Assembly: GCA_965238045.1 (NCBI GenBank)
Contig: CBDEGU010000011.1
Span: 1 to 64,000, forward strand
Source of the DNA: CBDEGU01 sp965238045
Lineage (GTDB): Bacteria > Acidobacteriota > Terriglobia > Bryobacterales > UBA6623
Direction: 5' to 3'
DNA length: 64,000 bases
Shown: positions 25,511 to 34,064 of the stretch, piece after piece
Position numbering within the stretch: position 1 is the first letter of the stretch
Layout of the letters: each line of letters starts with the position of its first letter
The notes under the pieces: generated by a model
Told to the model about the DNA's origin: nothing
Seen by the model: only the letters and a program-made list of their open reading frames with translations
Databases searched by the model: none
Position numbers and translations under genes: made by a program

Positions 25511-26330
25511 GCGCGCGGCCAAAAAGGACCACAAGAAAAAGGAACCGCAAGCTTCCTCCACCGACCCGGCGGCGCGCTTCATGCGGACGCCCGACGGCGG
25601 TGTGGCGCCGGCCTACAATGTGCAAATCACCGCCGACGCGGAGCACGGGCTGATTGCCGATGTCGAGGTGGTGCAGGCCGCCGAGGACTCCGAGCAGATC
25701 GCGCCGGCCATGGATCGGCTGCGCGCCAGCTACAAGCGGTATCCAGACGAGGCGCTGGCCGACGGCTCCTACACCAATCTCGTCTCGGTGATGGACATGC
25801 ACGAGCGCGAGATCGATTACTACTCGACGTGGACCGGCCGCAGTAAAAAATTGACCGGCCGGGGAGCGCAGCGGCACGAGGATTATCGCATCGACCGCTT
25901 TCATTTCGATGACGAGGCTAATGAGATGATCTGTCCGCAAGGCAAGCGCTTGCGCTACCGTTATGCGCGGCGAACGAAGGGGCGCGAGTCGTTTGTTTAC
26001 CGGGCGCGGGCCGGCGATTGCCAGACGTGTGAGGCGCGCAAGCTGTGTTGTCCCAACCTGAATTTAGACCACGGTGGCCGCTCGGCGTCGTGGACGAAAT
26101 ACGACCCGGTGATCGAGCAGTTCGACGAGAAGATGAAGCGGCCCGAGGCATTGGCGATCTATAAGCAACGGGCGCCGCTGGCGGAGTTCCCCAACGCCTG
26201 GATCAAGACGAAGTTGAAGCTGCGCCGGTTCGCGACGCGAGGGCTCGAGAAGGTGAGTTGTGAAGCCCGCTGGGCGGCGCTGACCTTCAACCTGCAGCGC
26301 ATGTTCGAGCTGGCCCCCGAGCCCGCGTAA
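25511..26330 (+). pseudogene. IS1182-family transposase, C-terminal two-thirds
   Basis: About 272 codons remain: DPAARFMRTPDGGVAPAYN, then the second catalytic Asp in EALADGSYTNLVSV, the Cys cluster CQTCEARKLCC, and the last Glu region with LKLRRFATRGLEKVSCEARW. The N-terminal domain and first catalytic Asp are missing, replaced by the BIME at 25510, which happens to be open in the same frame. Inactive. Confidence 0.85.
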
Positions 26331-26600
26331 GGGGCGCAGCGAAAAAGTCCCGACAAGGCCCCGGCCAGGGGCTCAAACAAGCCCGCGAAGGCTCGCCAAC
26401 GCGCCCGCAAAACTCGAATGGAAGCACGCCCGGCCAGCCAACCCATCCCCACGGCGCCAGCCCGCCCCGCCAAAGATCCGAAGCCTGCCGGAAATCCGAT
26501 TGCTTCACAGCTTCCTGTCCCCGATCTCCCCCGTCCCCGATCTCCCCCGATCTCCCCGTCCCCGATCTCCCCCTCGAACCCTTCGAACCCCGATTACCCC
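26331..26600. repeat. Intergenic region ending in a C-rich minisatellite
   Basis: The first 150 bp are the trailing part of the IS1182 remnant. From about 26511 to 26600 short units of the type GTCCCCGATCTCCCC repeat irregularly and grade into CGATTACCC units. It is the inverse of the G-rich array at 27554, and the two bracket the gene between them. Confidence 0.7.
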
Positions 26601-26603
26601 CGA

Positions 26604-27551
26604 TTACCGATTACCCTTAGGTCTGATCTTCCAAAGGTGGAAACCGCGATAAAACTGGAAATCATTACCTGTCTCCAAATCAAATCGAGTGGCTCGGCTG
26701 GCTACTATCCATCTACCATCCGGGTGCAAGGCCGCGCCCATGAAAAACGCCCCCGACGCGAGTTCTTTCATCGATCGGCTTATCACGTCAAGTGACAAGA
26801 CCGCTCCTGTGCGGTTTGAGGAAGTTCTCGAGAACAAAAGAGTAGTGGAATCGATCCAGGAGGGAGGGTCATCCCCGTGACCAGCCGTGAGTCTTGTGAC
26901 ATTGCGAGATTCGATATCCGCAAGCCATAAGCTGCTCGAGATAAATTCTTCGTCTTCACCTATAGTCTCAGCCAGTGCATGGAGCGCAACGAAGCGTCCG
27001 TCTGGCGACCGACTTAGGCTGTCGGGGCAGGGCAGATCACCGAAGGCCGAACTATCAAGTCTCATGATTTCCCGTATCTCCCCTCCTGCTTCATTGACTG
27101 CGATTATGGCGCATTTCCGCAGAGCAGTGATTTCTCCATCAAGTGACCAACTCGTGCCGGCGCTAGCTAGCGGATCGGCAGTTGGAAGGGTCGTTAGCTG
27201 AAATGCTCTACCAGACTTGATATTTACTTTGTGCAATTGGCCCTCTGAAATATACGCAATCCACTCGCTATCTGGGGACCAGCTGGTGCTGCCGACAGGT
27301 ACGTCAGGGCTGCTGAGCCGCTTTGATTTGCTGGGGTCGGACCATGGGGCCAGCCACAACTCAGGCGACATGGGCCGTTCCGGAAAGAACTTCAGGAAGG
27401 AGAACCATTCGCCGTTGGGTGAGATTGAAGGCAGCAGCTCACAGACTGGCCCCTCGGTTAGCTGCGTACTCGAATCGCCTGAGAATAGGCGCGGGGCGAC
27501 CGAGAGAAGCAGTAGCAGGACGGAACCGTCCAGCCGATATCGCAGAGTCAT
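26604..27551 (-). CDS. TolB-like (PD40) beta-propeller protein
   Basis: The 315-residue protein has a signal peptide (LDGSVLLLLLSVAPRLFSGD) and repeated PD40 blades: PSISPNGEWFSFLKF, TSWSPDSEWIAYIS, LSRSPDGRFVALHA and AALHPDGRWIVASR. Such proteins bind partners in the periplasm or sit in sensor systems; no catalytic part is present. Both ends touch repeat arrays: the start codon is 2 bp from the G-rich array at 27554 and the stop is at the C-rich array. The native promoter and ribosome-binding site seem to be lost, so expression is doubtful. Confidence 0.7.
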   Translation of the reverse strand: MTLRYRLDGSVLLLLLSVAPRLFSGDSSTQLTEGPVCELLPSISPNGEWFSFLKFFPERPMSPELWLAPWSDPSKSKRLSSPDVPVGSTSWSPDSEWIAYISEGQLHKVNIKSGRAFQLTTLPTADPLASAGTSWSLDGEITALRKCAIIAVNEAGGEIREIMRLDSSAFGDLPCPDSLSRSPDGRFVALHALAETIGEDEEFISSSLWLADIESRNVTRLTAGHGDDPPSWIDSTTLLFSRTSSNRTGAVLSLDVISRSMKELASGAFFMGAALHPDGRWIVASRATRFDLETGNDFQFYRGFHLWKIRPKGNR

Positions 27552-27553
27552 AT

Positions 27554-27657
27554 GGGGGAGATCGGGGACGGGAGATCGGGGGAGATCGGGGAGGAGATCG
27601 GGGGGAGATCGGGGGGGGGGAGATCGGGGACGGGGAGATCGGGGGGAGATCGGGGAC
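27554..27657 (+). repeat. G-rich minisatellite (GGGGAGATCGGGGAC-type units)
   Basis: About 100 bp of irregular units GGGGAGATCGGGGA with G runs of 3 to 12. The sequence has high potential for G-quadruplexes on the plus strand. The unit equals the end of the neighbouring 187-bp element, so it probably grew by slippage from that end. Confidence 0.8.
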
Positions 27658-27830
27658 AGCTCCCGAACCCCTCGTTATGCCCCCGTGACGCGGGTGTTGG
27701 CGGCGGCCAAGAAATACTGTACTGCGCTGATTTATCATGACTTGTCAGTATTTTCTGTCCGAAAAGGGCTCCCTCTCCTTTTCTCTCCGACCTCGCCTAA
27801 AGGGAGTTCGGGAGCTGTCCCCGATCTCCC
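27644..27830. mobile_element. 187-bp BIME/MITE with REP-type inverted ends, copy 2
   Basis: Same length and perfect 25-bp inverted ends as 25324-25510; only a few internal substitutions. It adjoins the G-rich array at its left end and non-coding sequence on the right. Confidence 0.85.
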
Positions 27831-28718
27831 CGCGCTACGGTACTTTTTGATTGCCGCGGCCCTGGGGAGATCTTCTAGTCGGTCAGCGGCAGGTGTCCGT
27901 AAGATGCTGATTTAGACTGGGTTTTTAGGATTGGGTCTGTTTGGTAGTTCGATTTCGGCGCTTTGGGCTCGGTTGGGATTCTTGGGTGACGGGCGGTGGC
28001 GGGCGACCGGTGGCGAGGGAGATGGCGTTGTCGCTGGCGGCGGAAATTGGGTTCGATTGGTATTCCCGTTTGGCGAATTTGGCTGAGTGGGGTTCTTTGG
28101 GGGAGAGGCGGTGGTGAGTACCAGGAAAAGCCGCGGATCTCAAAACCGAGATTCGCGCTACGGGTCTTCGGAAATCCTGGGCCTACAAATTGTTGATTTA
28201 AAATTGGTTCGGAGAGATTGGGGTTGTTTGGTATTTTTTGTTTTGCTGGTTGCGGTGCGTCGTTTGCTTGGTGGGGGGGCGCGGGAGTGGCGCTGGACGG
28301 CTGGCCGGCGCGGCGCATTCGTGTCTGGATCTTCGTTTTTGGACACTCGTATGCTGGCATTCGCTTCCAGCTTACCGCAGGTGGGTGGGGCTGGCGGCGG
28401 CTTGCCGGTGGATGTTGTTGTGAGGGCGTCGCTTAGACGATTTGTTATCTCGTGAGCCGGGTGTGGGGAACCGGTCCCTCGGCCCGCGGCCGAACGGAAA
28501 ACTTTCGCTTCGGGGCGGTCGGCCTTTTTGTGCCCCTGCTGAATCGATGAGCAGCGCTCTGTGACTCACTGCCGTTCGTGCGGAAAGAGTTAGGGTGTCT
28601 GTCCCTCGATTAGATGAAAACGTAAAGTACTGAACCATCGAGACTTCTGCGGAGTTAAGGTGCCTGTCCCTCGAACCCTCGAACCCCTCGAACCCCTATC
28701 GCCATTTGTGGGAATCCA
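27831..28718. repeat. Non-coding region with dispersed repeats
   Basis: No gene is recognised. It contains a 41-bp block at 28124-28164 (AAAAGCCGCGGATCTCAAA...) repeated at 35528-35567, the second copy of the 24740 repeat at 28349-28452, and TGTCCCTCGA motifs at 28601 and 28661, the latter followed by CGAACCC units. The region looks like accumulated intergenic repeats. Confidence 0.55.
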
Positions 28719-28940
28719 TCATCGACGACCTGGTGTTGTGTTCGTCATGTGGTACCCCTCCATGATACCCGCTGTACCATGCCACTGTACAGGGGACCGC
28801 GTTCCTCGTCTGCTATTCACAAGGCACGCCTCATCTTCGACGATGAACCTCGGCCTCTCCTCCGTCTCGGTCATCGGCAGTTCTCTGTCCTTGAACTGGC
28901 CGCTGGCATTTCGGAACAGCTTTTCACGCCGCATTGACAC
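28719..28940 (-). CDS. Small unknown protein, possible
   Basis: A GTG at 28940 opens 73 codons (MSMRREKLFRNASGQFKD... ERPRFIVEDEACLV). It follows the gene at 28979 on the same strand by 38 bp. Composition looks protein-like but no domain is recognised and the ribosome-binding site is weak. Confidence 0.3.
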   Translation of the reverse strand: MSMRREKLFRNASGQFKDRELPMTETEERPRFIVEDEACLVNSRRGTRSPVQWHGTAGIMEGYHMTNTTPGRR

Positions 28941-28978
28941 TCGACCACGGCTCCGGTTCTGACAGCGACGGAATCAAG

Positions 28979-29749
28979 TCAGTCCTCTGTCAACAACTCT
29001 TCCCACTTGCCGGCCTTGAGGCCTTTTCCGCGACCTCCATTCTCGAATTCGAGCCACCACGACCTCTTCACGAAAGGCCCGTTCAATTCAACAACTAGCT
29101 TGAAATGGTCTCCGGAGAGCTTTTGATTTGGCTTCTTCAAGCCTGGCGAGCCATAAGAATCGTTATTGAACGCATAACACTCTTCGTCTTCGGGATACTT
29201 GATAGCAAGGTTTAGTTCCCTCGTCACACCGATAGGAAACTCAGCGCACACCAGTTCAATACTTGATCTTCCCAGCATTTGACCGCTTGGTTGATCCGAG
29301 TCACCCCACCGGCCTAGCTGACTCAAAACCGGGAGATCACTCTCACGGTGGAAGTAACTGATCCTTGCAGTGATGTTGTGTGCTTCCGATTTGTCTGTTG
29401 GCTTCCCAGGACGGTTCAAGAATCCAGCATGCAGACAACTGATAGGGTTTGTAAATTGACCATCGGTACCCACATATCTGGTCGTCTCGTGAAACTTATC
29501 CAGTATGAGATTTGGAAAGGATAATTCGCCACCTCGCTTCAGGGTCTCGACAGCCTTCCGCTCATCGCGCCAGGCTCTAAACGAGGCATAGAGCACAAAG
29601 CCGAGAAGAAGATAAACGTAGAGAGCGAAATCGATTGGTGTGCCGCTAAAGCGCTCGACTACCCCCACCAGCAACATCACTGCCCCGCCAGTGGCTAGTG
29701 ACAGCCAGTGTCGTCCCAGGCTCGTTAGCCATTCACTGAAGTGTTCCAC
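28979..29749 (-). CDS. Unknown membrane protein with two N-terminal helices
   Basis: From a GTG at 29749 the protein has 256 residues. Two hydrophobic segments (WLSLATGGAVMLLVGVV and FALYVYLLLGFVLYASF) are followed by a soluble domain that begins RAWRDERKAVETL. The soluble part (e.g. HNITARISYFHRESDLPVL) is not recognised. The frame stays open to 30070, but the upstream part lacks protein character and contains a possible C-terminal scrap of another gene, so the inner start is preferred. Confidence 0.55.
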   Translation of the reverse strand: MEHFSEWLTSLGRHWLSLATGGAVMLLVGVVERFSGTPIDFALYVYLLLGFVLYASFRAWRDERKAVETLKRGGELSFPNLILDKFHETTRYVGTDGQFTNPISCLHAGFLNRPGKPTDKSEAHNITARISYFHRESDLPVLSQLGRWGDSDQPSGQMLGRSSIELVCAEFPIGVTRELNLAIKYPEDEECYAFNNDSYGSPGLKKPNQKLSGDHFKLVVELNGPFVKRSWWLEFENGGRGKGLKAGKWEELLTED

Positions 29750-30381
29750 TCTGCCGGAAGGATAGCACCATACTGGCTTCCCAGGCAACAGAATAGGACA
29801 TTCAAGCGACCCGGCCCATCTCATCCTCGGTCTGGTAGAAGACTCGCCAGATCGTTCCGTGGTCGTCGGCGCTGAGGATCTTGGCAGGCGTTGCAGAAAA
29901 AGGTCTGCGTCCGCGAGGATCTCACGTTTCGAGCAACGGGCTGACAGCGGGCGGTGCACCTGCGCTGGAAAATCTGTCGGGAACTCTGGCAACAGCCACG
30001 GACCTTTCTGGCTAGGTGTCTCGTATTGCACAACCGGGTACCACGTCGTGACGCTAACGCGAGTGATCAACTCGTTGCTGTGAACAAGCTGCCATAGTCC
30101 GGATTTCCGCGGTGTTGAAGCGCTGAATAAACTCCAAAGCCCTTCCGCCGCCTTTCCATCTCAACAACCATGTCTTGCCCAATACGCATCTCTTTTACCT
30201 GGACGCCGATCTGCCGCGCCTGCTCGCCGATCCACCACGCGGAAACAATCAGTCCCGTATCTTGTGATTGAGCCGACCGGAGACCCCCGGCATTCTGCAC
30301 CATCTCTTTGTAGGCTCTCGGGGGCACGGCGACCGCCTGTTGGACGAGCCGGAACGTCTTTTAGTGCGCAAATTGACAGCA
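29750..30381. other. Region of short gene scraps
   Basis: On the minus strand the end of an unknown frame (ILSADDHGTIWRVFYQTEDE, about 29810-29890) and an 86-codon open stretch at 30067-30327 (AGGLRSAQSQDTGLIVSAWW...) look protein-like but are not recognised and lack good starts. They may be fragments of one decayed gene. Confidence 0.3.
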
Positions 30382-30421
30382 CTGTCGCCGAACAGCCGCT
30401 GCGTCAGATGCCCCTCTGAGG
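30382..30421 (-). pseudogene. IS1380-family transposase scrap
   Basis: The 40 bp around GTCGCCGAACAGCC match the C-terminal coding region of the IS1380 transposase at 32058-32097 (LNRRLFGDMLRR there, LTQRLFGD here). It lies directly beside the end of the VCBS gene. Confidence 0.5.
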
Positions 30422-30435
30422 CGCCGGAAAAGCCG

Positions 30436-31698
30436 CTACCTCTTTGCCGGCCCCTCGTTGCGCCACCATCGGAACTCGAGACTCCCACGTTCGGCGACGG
30501 CAGCGATATCGGGCCGGCCGTCGCCGTTGAGGTCCTCGATGATGACTTGGTTGGCGCGGGGCCAGTTGTCCTTCAGTGAGTGCATGGTCCAGCGGCCCTT
30601 CGGGTCGCCATGGTTTTCGAACCAGGCGATTCTGCCGGATATGCGCTCGCAAGTCGCCACGACATCCAGGTCCCCGTCGGCGTCCAGGTCGGCGGCGACT
30701 GCTTCGAAGCCGTCAGTAAACCGGGAAGCAATGACATGTTTCTTCCAAGGGCCCCCACCGGGCCTGCCGTTGTTTTCATACCAAACGACCTGGTGAGTGT
30801 TCTTCTCATCGTGGTCGGCTTGCATCCCCAGCGCCATCACGACATCCATGTCACCATCGTCATCCATATCCGCCGGCTCTCCGTGAATTGGGCGCGGAGA
30901 GCGCTGATCGATGATGTGCTTCTTCCAGCCGCTGGAAGTCGGTCGGCCCGGGTTTTCATACCAGACAGTCTGATCTGCTCGGGAAGCCGTACCAAGGAGG
31001 TCGATGTCTCCGTCAGCGTCGAAGTCGGCAGCGCGGATTGTCCGAGTTTCCGCGATGTTCGCTTCGATCAGGTACTTCTTCCATTCGCCGCCACCCGCCT
31101 GAAGGTCGTTCTCGAACCAAGCAAATTGATTGCCCAGACGCCAACTGGAAGCCACCACGTCCAAGTCACCGTCGGCATCGAGATCCGCTAGGGCAACATC
31201 GTAGGCGCCGGGGAGCTGGCTTGTGATGACCTGTCGGCCCCAGAGTTTGCCGTCCGTTGGCGTGCCACTGTTCCGAAACCACAACAAATGGCCGCGCAGG
31301 TTCTTGACGATGACGACATCGGGATGACCGTCCCGATCGAGATCACCAACTGCGTGGCGTTCCAGGCGCTCGGGGTCGTTCCGCTGTATAAAGTGTCGCT
31401 TGAAGTTTCCCACGCCGTCATTTTCAAACCAATAAAGGCTGTTGTTTGGCCGTGCGTCGGCGCTGGTGAGATCCAGGTCGCCATCGCGATCCAAGTCCAC
31501 CGCCGCGATTCCGAAGGCATATGTGTATTCGTCTGCGATGAGGTGCTCGGCGAACCGAATCGTACCCGGGTTGGGATGTTGCTGAGAATAGGCCCGATGT
31601 CCATCCCCCCACGGCGGGCAGAGCATCCCAGCCGCCGCCATCAGTACCAGAAGCTGAAGAAAGCTAAAGATTCCCTGGCCGCGTGTCATGGCCATCAA
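30436..31698 (-). CDS. Exported VCBS/FG-GAP repeat protein
   Basis: The 420-residue protein has a signal peptide (FSFLQLLVLMAAAGMLCPP) and seven calcium-binding FG-GAP/VCBS blades with the DxDxDGxxD pattern: DLDRDGDLDLTSA, DLDRDGHPDVVIV, DLDADGDLDVVAS, DFDADGDIDLLG, DMDDDGDMDVVMA, DLDADGDLDVVAT and DLNGDGRPDIAAV. It should fold as a seven-bladed, integrin-like propeller outside the cell. The ligand is unknown. It stands alone between IS1380 remnants. Confidence 0.85.
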   Translation of the reverse strand: MMAMTRGQGIFSFLQLLVLMAAAGMLCPPWGDGHRAYSQQHPNPGTIRFAEHLIADEYTYAFGIAAVDLDRDGDLDLTSADARPNNSLYWFENDGVGNFKRHFIQRNDPERLERHAVGDLDRDGHPDVVIVKNLRGHLLWFRNSGTPTDGKLWGRQVITSQLPGAYDVALADLDADGDLDVVASSWRLGNQFAWFENDLQAGGGEWKKYLIEANIAETRTIRAADFDADGDIDLLGTASRADQTVWYENPGRPTSSGWKKHIIDQRSPRPIHGEPADMDDDGDMDVVMALGMQADHDEKNTHQVVWYENNGRPGGGPWKKHVIASRFTDGFEAVAADLDADGDLDVVATCERISGRIAWFENHGDPKGRWTMHSLKDNWPRANQVIIEDLNGDGRPDIAAVAERGSLEFRWWRNEGPAKR

Positions 31699-32018
31699 CC
31701 CTCCTAGGCCTCGCTACAGCATACAACGATCAGGCCCGCGCGATCTACGTAGCACGCAACCGGAACCTTCCAGAATGTGAACATCCCCTCTTGACCAGAA
31801 TTTCCGATTTGGAACTCCGACTCCAACATGGTACTCCCTCTCTTCTCCTGAATGCAACGACTTTGCCTCGTCAGGCAGGCCACGACGGCATCGAAGGGTT
31901 CCCATGGCCTGTTCTTGCCCTGCGGTGGGCCCGTCTTGCTGCTGCTCAGCCGATGGGTCGCACACCCCTCCGACCCTCCTTCCTCAACGCCCAGATTTCC
32001 TGCCCGCAAGGGACGGCC
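31699..32018. other. Intergenic region upstream of the VCBS gene
   Basis: No gene is seen. The part next to 32018 should contain one end of the IS1380 element, but its inverted repeats could not be fixed. Confidence 0.3.
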
Positions 32019-33350
32019 CTAACCACCCGGCACAGGCAGCGCCCAGATCCGACGCAGCATGTCGCCGAACAGCCTGCGGTTCAGATACCCCTCGGCCAGC
32101 AGCAGCCAGTAATACCGCGCGTGCTTGACCAGCCGACCGCCGGTCTTCATCAGCCGGTGCTGCAAGCTCGTCAGTGACCAGCTTTTGATGCGCCGCGGCA
32201 GCCCCAGCCGCCGCCATAGGTTGCCCAGGTTGTAGGCCAGCACGCTCAGTTGCAGTCGCACTTCGTTGGCCCGGAAGCGATGACACGACAGCCGCGTCCA
32301 GTGCATGGCCTGTTTGCCTTCTTTGATCCACTGCTCCGCCGTGCCGCGCTTGTTGTAGAAGCGCACCACCGAGCGGCTTGGCAAGCTCATGCTCGTCACG
32401 ATGAATCCCACCCGCGGGAACAGCTCGCCCTGGTGATGCTCGACCTGGGCCACGATCCGCCTCGCCTGTGACCAACTCTGCGCCTGATAGCGAAAACTCT
32501 TGTAGCGCACCAGGGGCTTCAAGCTCGGCCTTCCCGGCGGGCGAAACAAGATCTCTTCGATCGCCAGCTCCAGGCTCTTGTTGGCCGGAATGCGGATCAC
32601 GTAGTCCACTCCGCGCTCTTCCATCGCCTCATAGATCTCCGGCTTGGCGAAGGCGGCATCGGCGCGGAAGGTCACCCGTTTGCCCGCAGCCTGTTGGCGC
32701 TCGATCTCGGGTAACAGCAACTCCTCCCAATCCTCGGCGCTGGGTACGTTGCCTGGACGCAGCTTCGCCGCCAGACAATCACCATGCTGGTTGAACAACA
32801 ACAACGGGTGGTAGCAGACCGACTCGAAGTGCCCGTTGTAGGCACTGCCCTCTTGCTGGCCGTGGACTGGGCTTTCGGTCGAATCCATGTCGAGCACGAC
32901 GCGGTCTGAACCGTCGGGAGCTTCGGCTTGCGCGACCAGTTCACGGCTCACCGCCATCAACCCCAGCAGGTTCTCGTCGCTGGCCGGCAGCTCAGCCTCG
33001 AAGCTCTGTAGACGCGAGGTGAGCGCTCCGCCGCGATCCCAGTTCTTCTGCGAGTCGATCAAGCGAAAGGTCGGATCGGCGGATACTCGCACGGCATCGT
33101 TGAGGTCCTCGTAGCCTGCCAGCCGAGAGTAGACTGACTGCCGCAGCAGATCGGCGAACGGGAACTTCTTGTTCGAGCCCTGCCGCGAATCCGTCAGATG
33201 TTCGTCGATCAGTTGGCCGAGACCGAGCCGCTCGTCCAGCTCGCGAGCCAGGATCAGCCCGCCGTCGGAAGTGACACGCGATCCTCGGAAATCGACTTTC
33301 AATAAACCGTTGAAGCTTAGCTGGAACGGCTTGTTTTCTTTTTCACCCAT
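32019..33350 (-). CDS. IS1380-family transposase
   Basis: The 443-residue protein begins with the usual IS1380 N-terminus (LSFNGLLKVDFRGSRVTSDG). The DDE region is visible: DRVVLDMDSTESPVHGQQEG (first Asp), RVTFRADAAFAKPEIYEAME (second Asp) and FYNKRGTAEQWIKEGK (last Glu). The frame is intact, so the element may be active. The element's ends were not resolved; the plus-strand sequence after 33350 may hold one within 80 bp. A scrap of a related copy lies at 30382. Confidence 0.9.
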   Translation of the reverse strand: MGEKENKPFQLSFNGLLKVDFRGSRVTSDGGLILARELDERLGLGQLIDEHLTDSRQGSNKKFPFADLLRQSVYSRLAGYEDLNDAVRVSADPTFRLIDSQKNWDRGGALTSRLQSFEAELPASDENLLGLMAVSRELVAQAEAPDGSDRVVLDMDSTESPVHGQQEGSAYNGHFESVCYHPLLLFNQHGDCLAAKLRPGNVPSAEDWEELLLPEIERQQAAGKRVTFRADAAFAKPEIYEAMEERGVDYVIRIPANKSLELAIEEILFRPPGRPSLKPLVRYKSFRYQAQSWSQARRIVAQVEHHQGELFPRVGFIVTSMSLPSRSVVRFYNKRGTAEQWIKEGKQAMHWTRLSCHRFRANEVRLQLSVLAYNLGNLWRRLGLPRRIKSWSLTSLQHRLMKTGGRLVKHARYYWLLLAEGYLNRRLFGDMLRRIWALPVPGG

Positions 33351-33438
33351 GGGGTGTTGATCTCCTCAGCGCCTTGAGTGCTTTCCAACCTGCATATATA
33401 AAGGCGTCCGAGGCCGTCGAAAGGTTAGCGAAAGAGAC

Positions 33439-33560
33439 GTGACAATGGAAATCCGGGGTAAGCTGCAGGGAGCGTTTCAGACGCACTATTCCCCGGTCTT
33501 TGTGCGGCTGCATACCGACGAAGGTCTGGTGGGTACGGGCGAAGCCCTGATGAGCGGGGA
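33439..33560 (+). pseudogene. N-terminal fragment of an enolase-superfamily enzyme
   Basis: About 40 codons read EIRGKLQGAFQTHYSPVFVR and LHTDEGLVGTGEALMSG, the opening capping-domain pattern of mandelate racemase-like enzymes. It is cut at about 33560 by the REP hairpin and RAYT remnant and on the left lies close to the IS1380 element. Confidence 0.6.
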
Positions 33561-33563
33561 GCG

Positions 33564-33592
33564 GGAAAGTCGGGGACAGGCTACGACTTTCC
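33564..33592 (+). repeat. REP hairpin next to a RAYT remnant
   Basis: GGAAAGTCG and CGACTTTCC form a perfect 9-bp stem around GGGACAGGCTA. It lies 4 bp beyond the RAYT stop codon. A second copy occurs at 24858, and the ends of the 187-bp elements have the same stem plus GGGGACA loop plan. Confidence 0.8.
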
Positions 33593-33595
33593 GTG

Positions 33596-33990
33596 CTATG
33601 ACCCGGCGGCAGCTTTCTTGGGGCGTCCGGTGCGCTTCGGGTTCAGTTTGCGCTTCAGCGTTTTCTCTAGTCGCTCGACAACCCGTCGCCGCCCAATGGA
33701 CGACCGCTGGCCGTCGCCCGCCTCAGCTCCGCCATCTCCGCCGCTTCTTCGTCTCGCGTCCTTCCCAGCACCTGCCGCCAGTCCTCGCCCTGGCACAGTT
33801 GCTTCCACAGATCCGCATCCACCAGACCCTGCGGGTCCTGCCCTTCCACGTGGGCTCCGGCGCCCGGCCACTCGTACTCGGTCGCCTCCTCGGTCAGATG
33901 CGCCCGCACCGGGTTGAGATCGACGTACCGCAGCGTCGCCCAAAGATGGTCTCGGTGCAGCGGACGGGAGAAAAACCGATTCTGCCACAG
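33596..33990 (-). pseudogene. REP-associated tyrosine transposase (RAYT), C-terminal part, frameshifted
   Basis: On the minus strand the remnant reads GHLWQNRFFSRPLHRDHLWA, RYVDLNPVRAHLTEEATEYE and further to ELRRATASGRPLGGDG, then after a frame shift VERLEKTLKRKLNPKRTGRP. RYVDLNPVRA is diagnostic of RAYT (Y1 HUH family) proteins. The HUH motif and the first half are missing; the break at about 33990 is again a GGGGAGATCGGGG repeat unit. RAYTs move REP sequences, which fits the hairpins around. Confidence 0.85.
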
Positions 33991-34064
33991 ATGCCCCGAT
34001 CTCCCCCTCGGAAAGTGCTCCCGCTCGCGCCGCGGTACTGGCTACCATATGAGCGGAGGCGGCT

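Noticed and set aside
25365..26330. Single 321-residue protein starting MTPVLAAAKK
   Set aside because: The first 49 codons are the 187-bp repeat element read through; the protein character starts at the IS1182 remnant at 25511.
27554..27657. CRISPR or iteron array
   Set aside because: Irregular G-rich units without constant spacing; better seen as a slippage minisatellite from the REP-type end.
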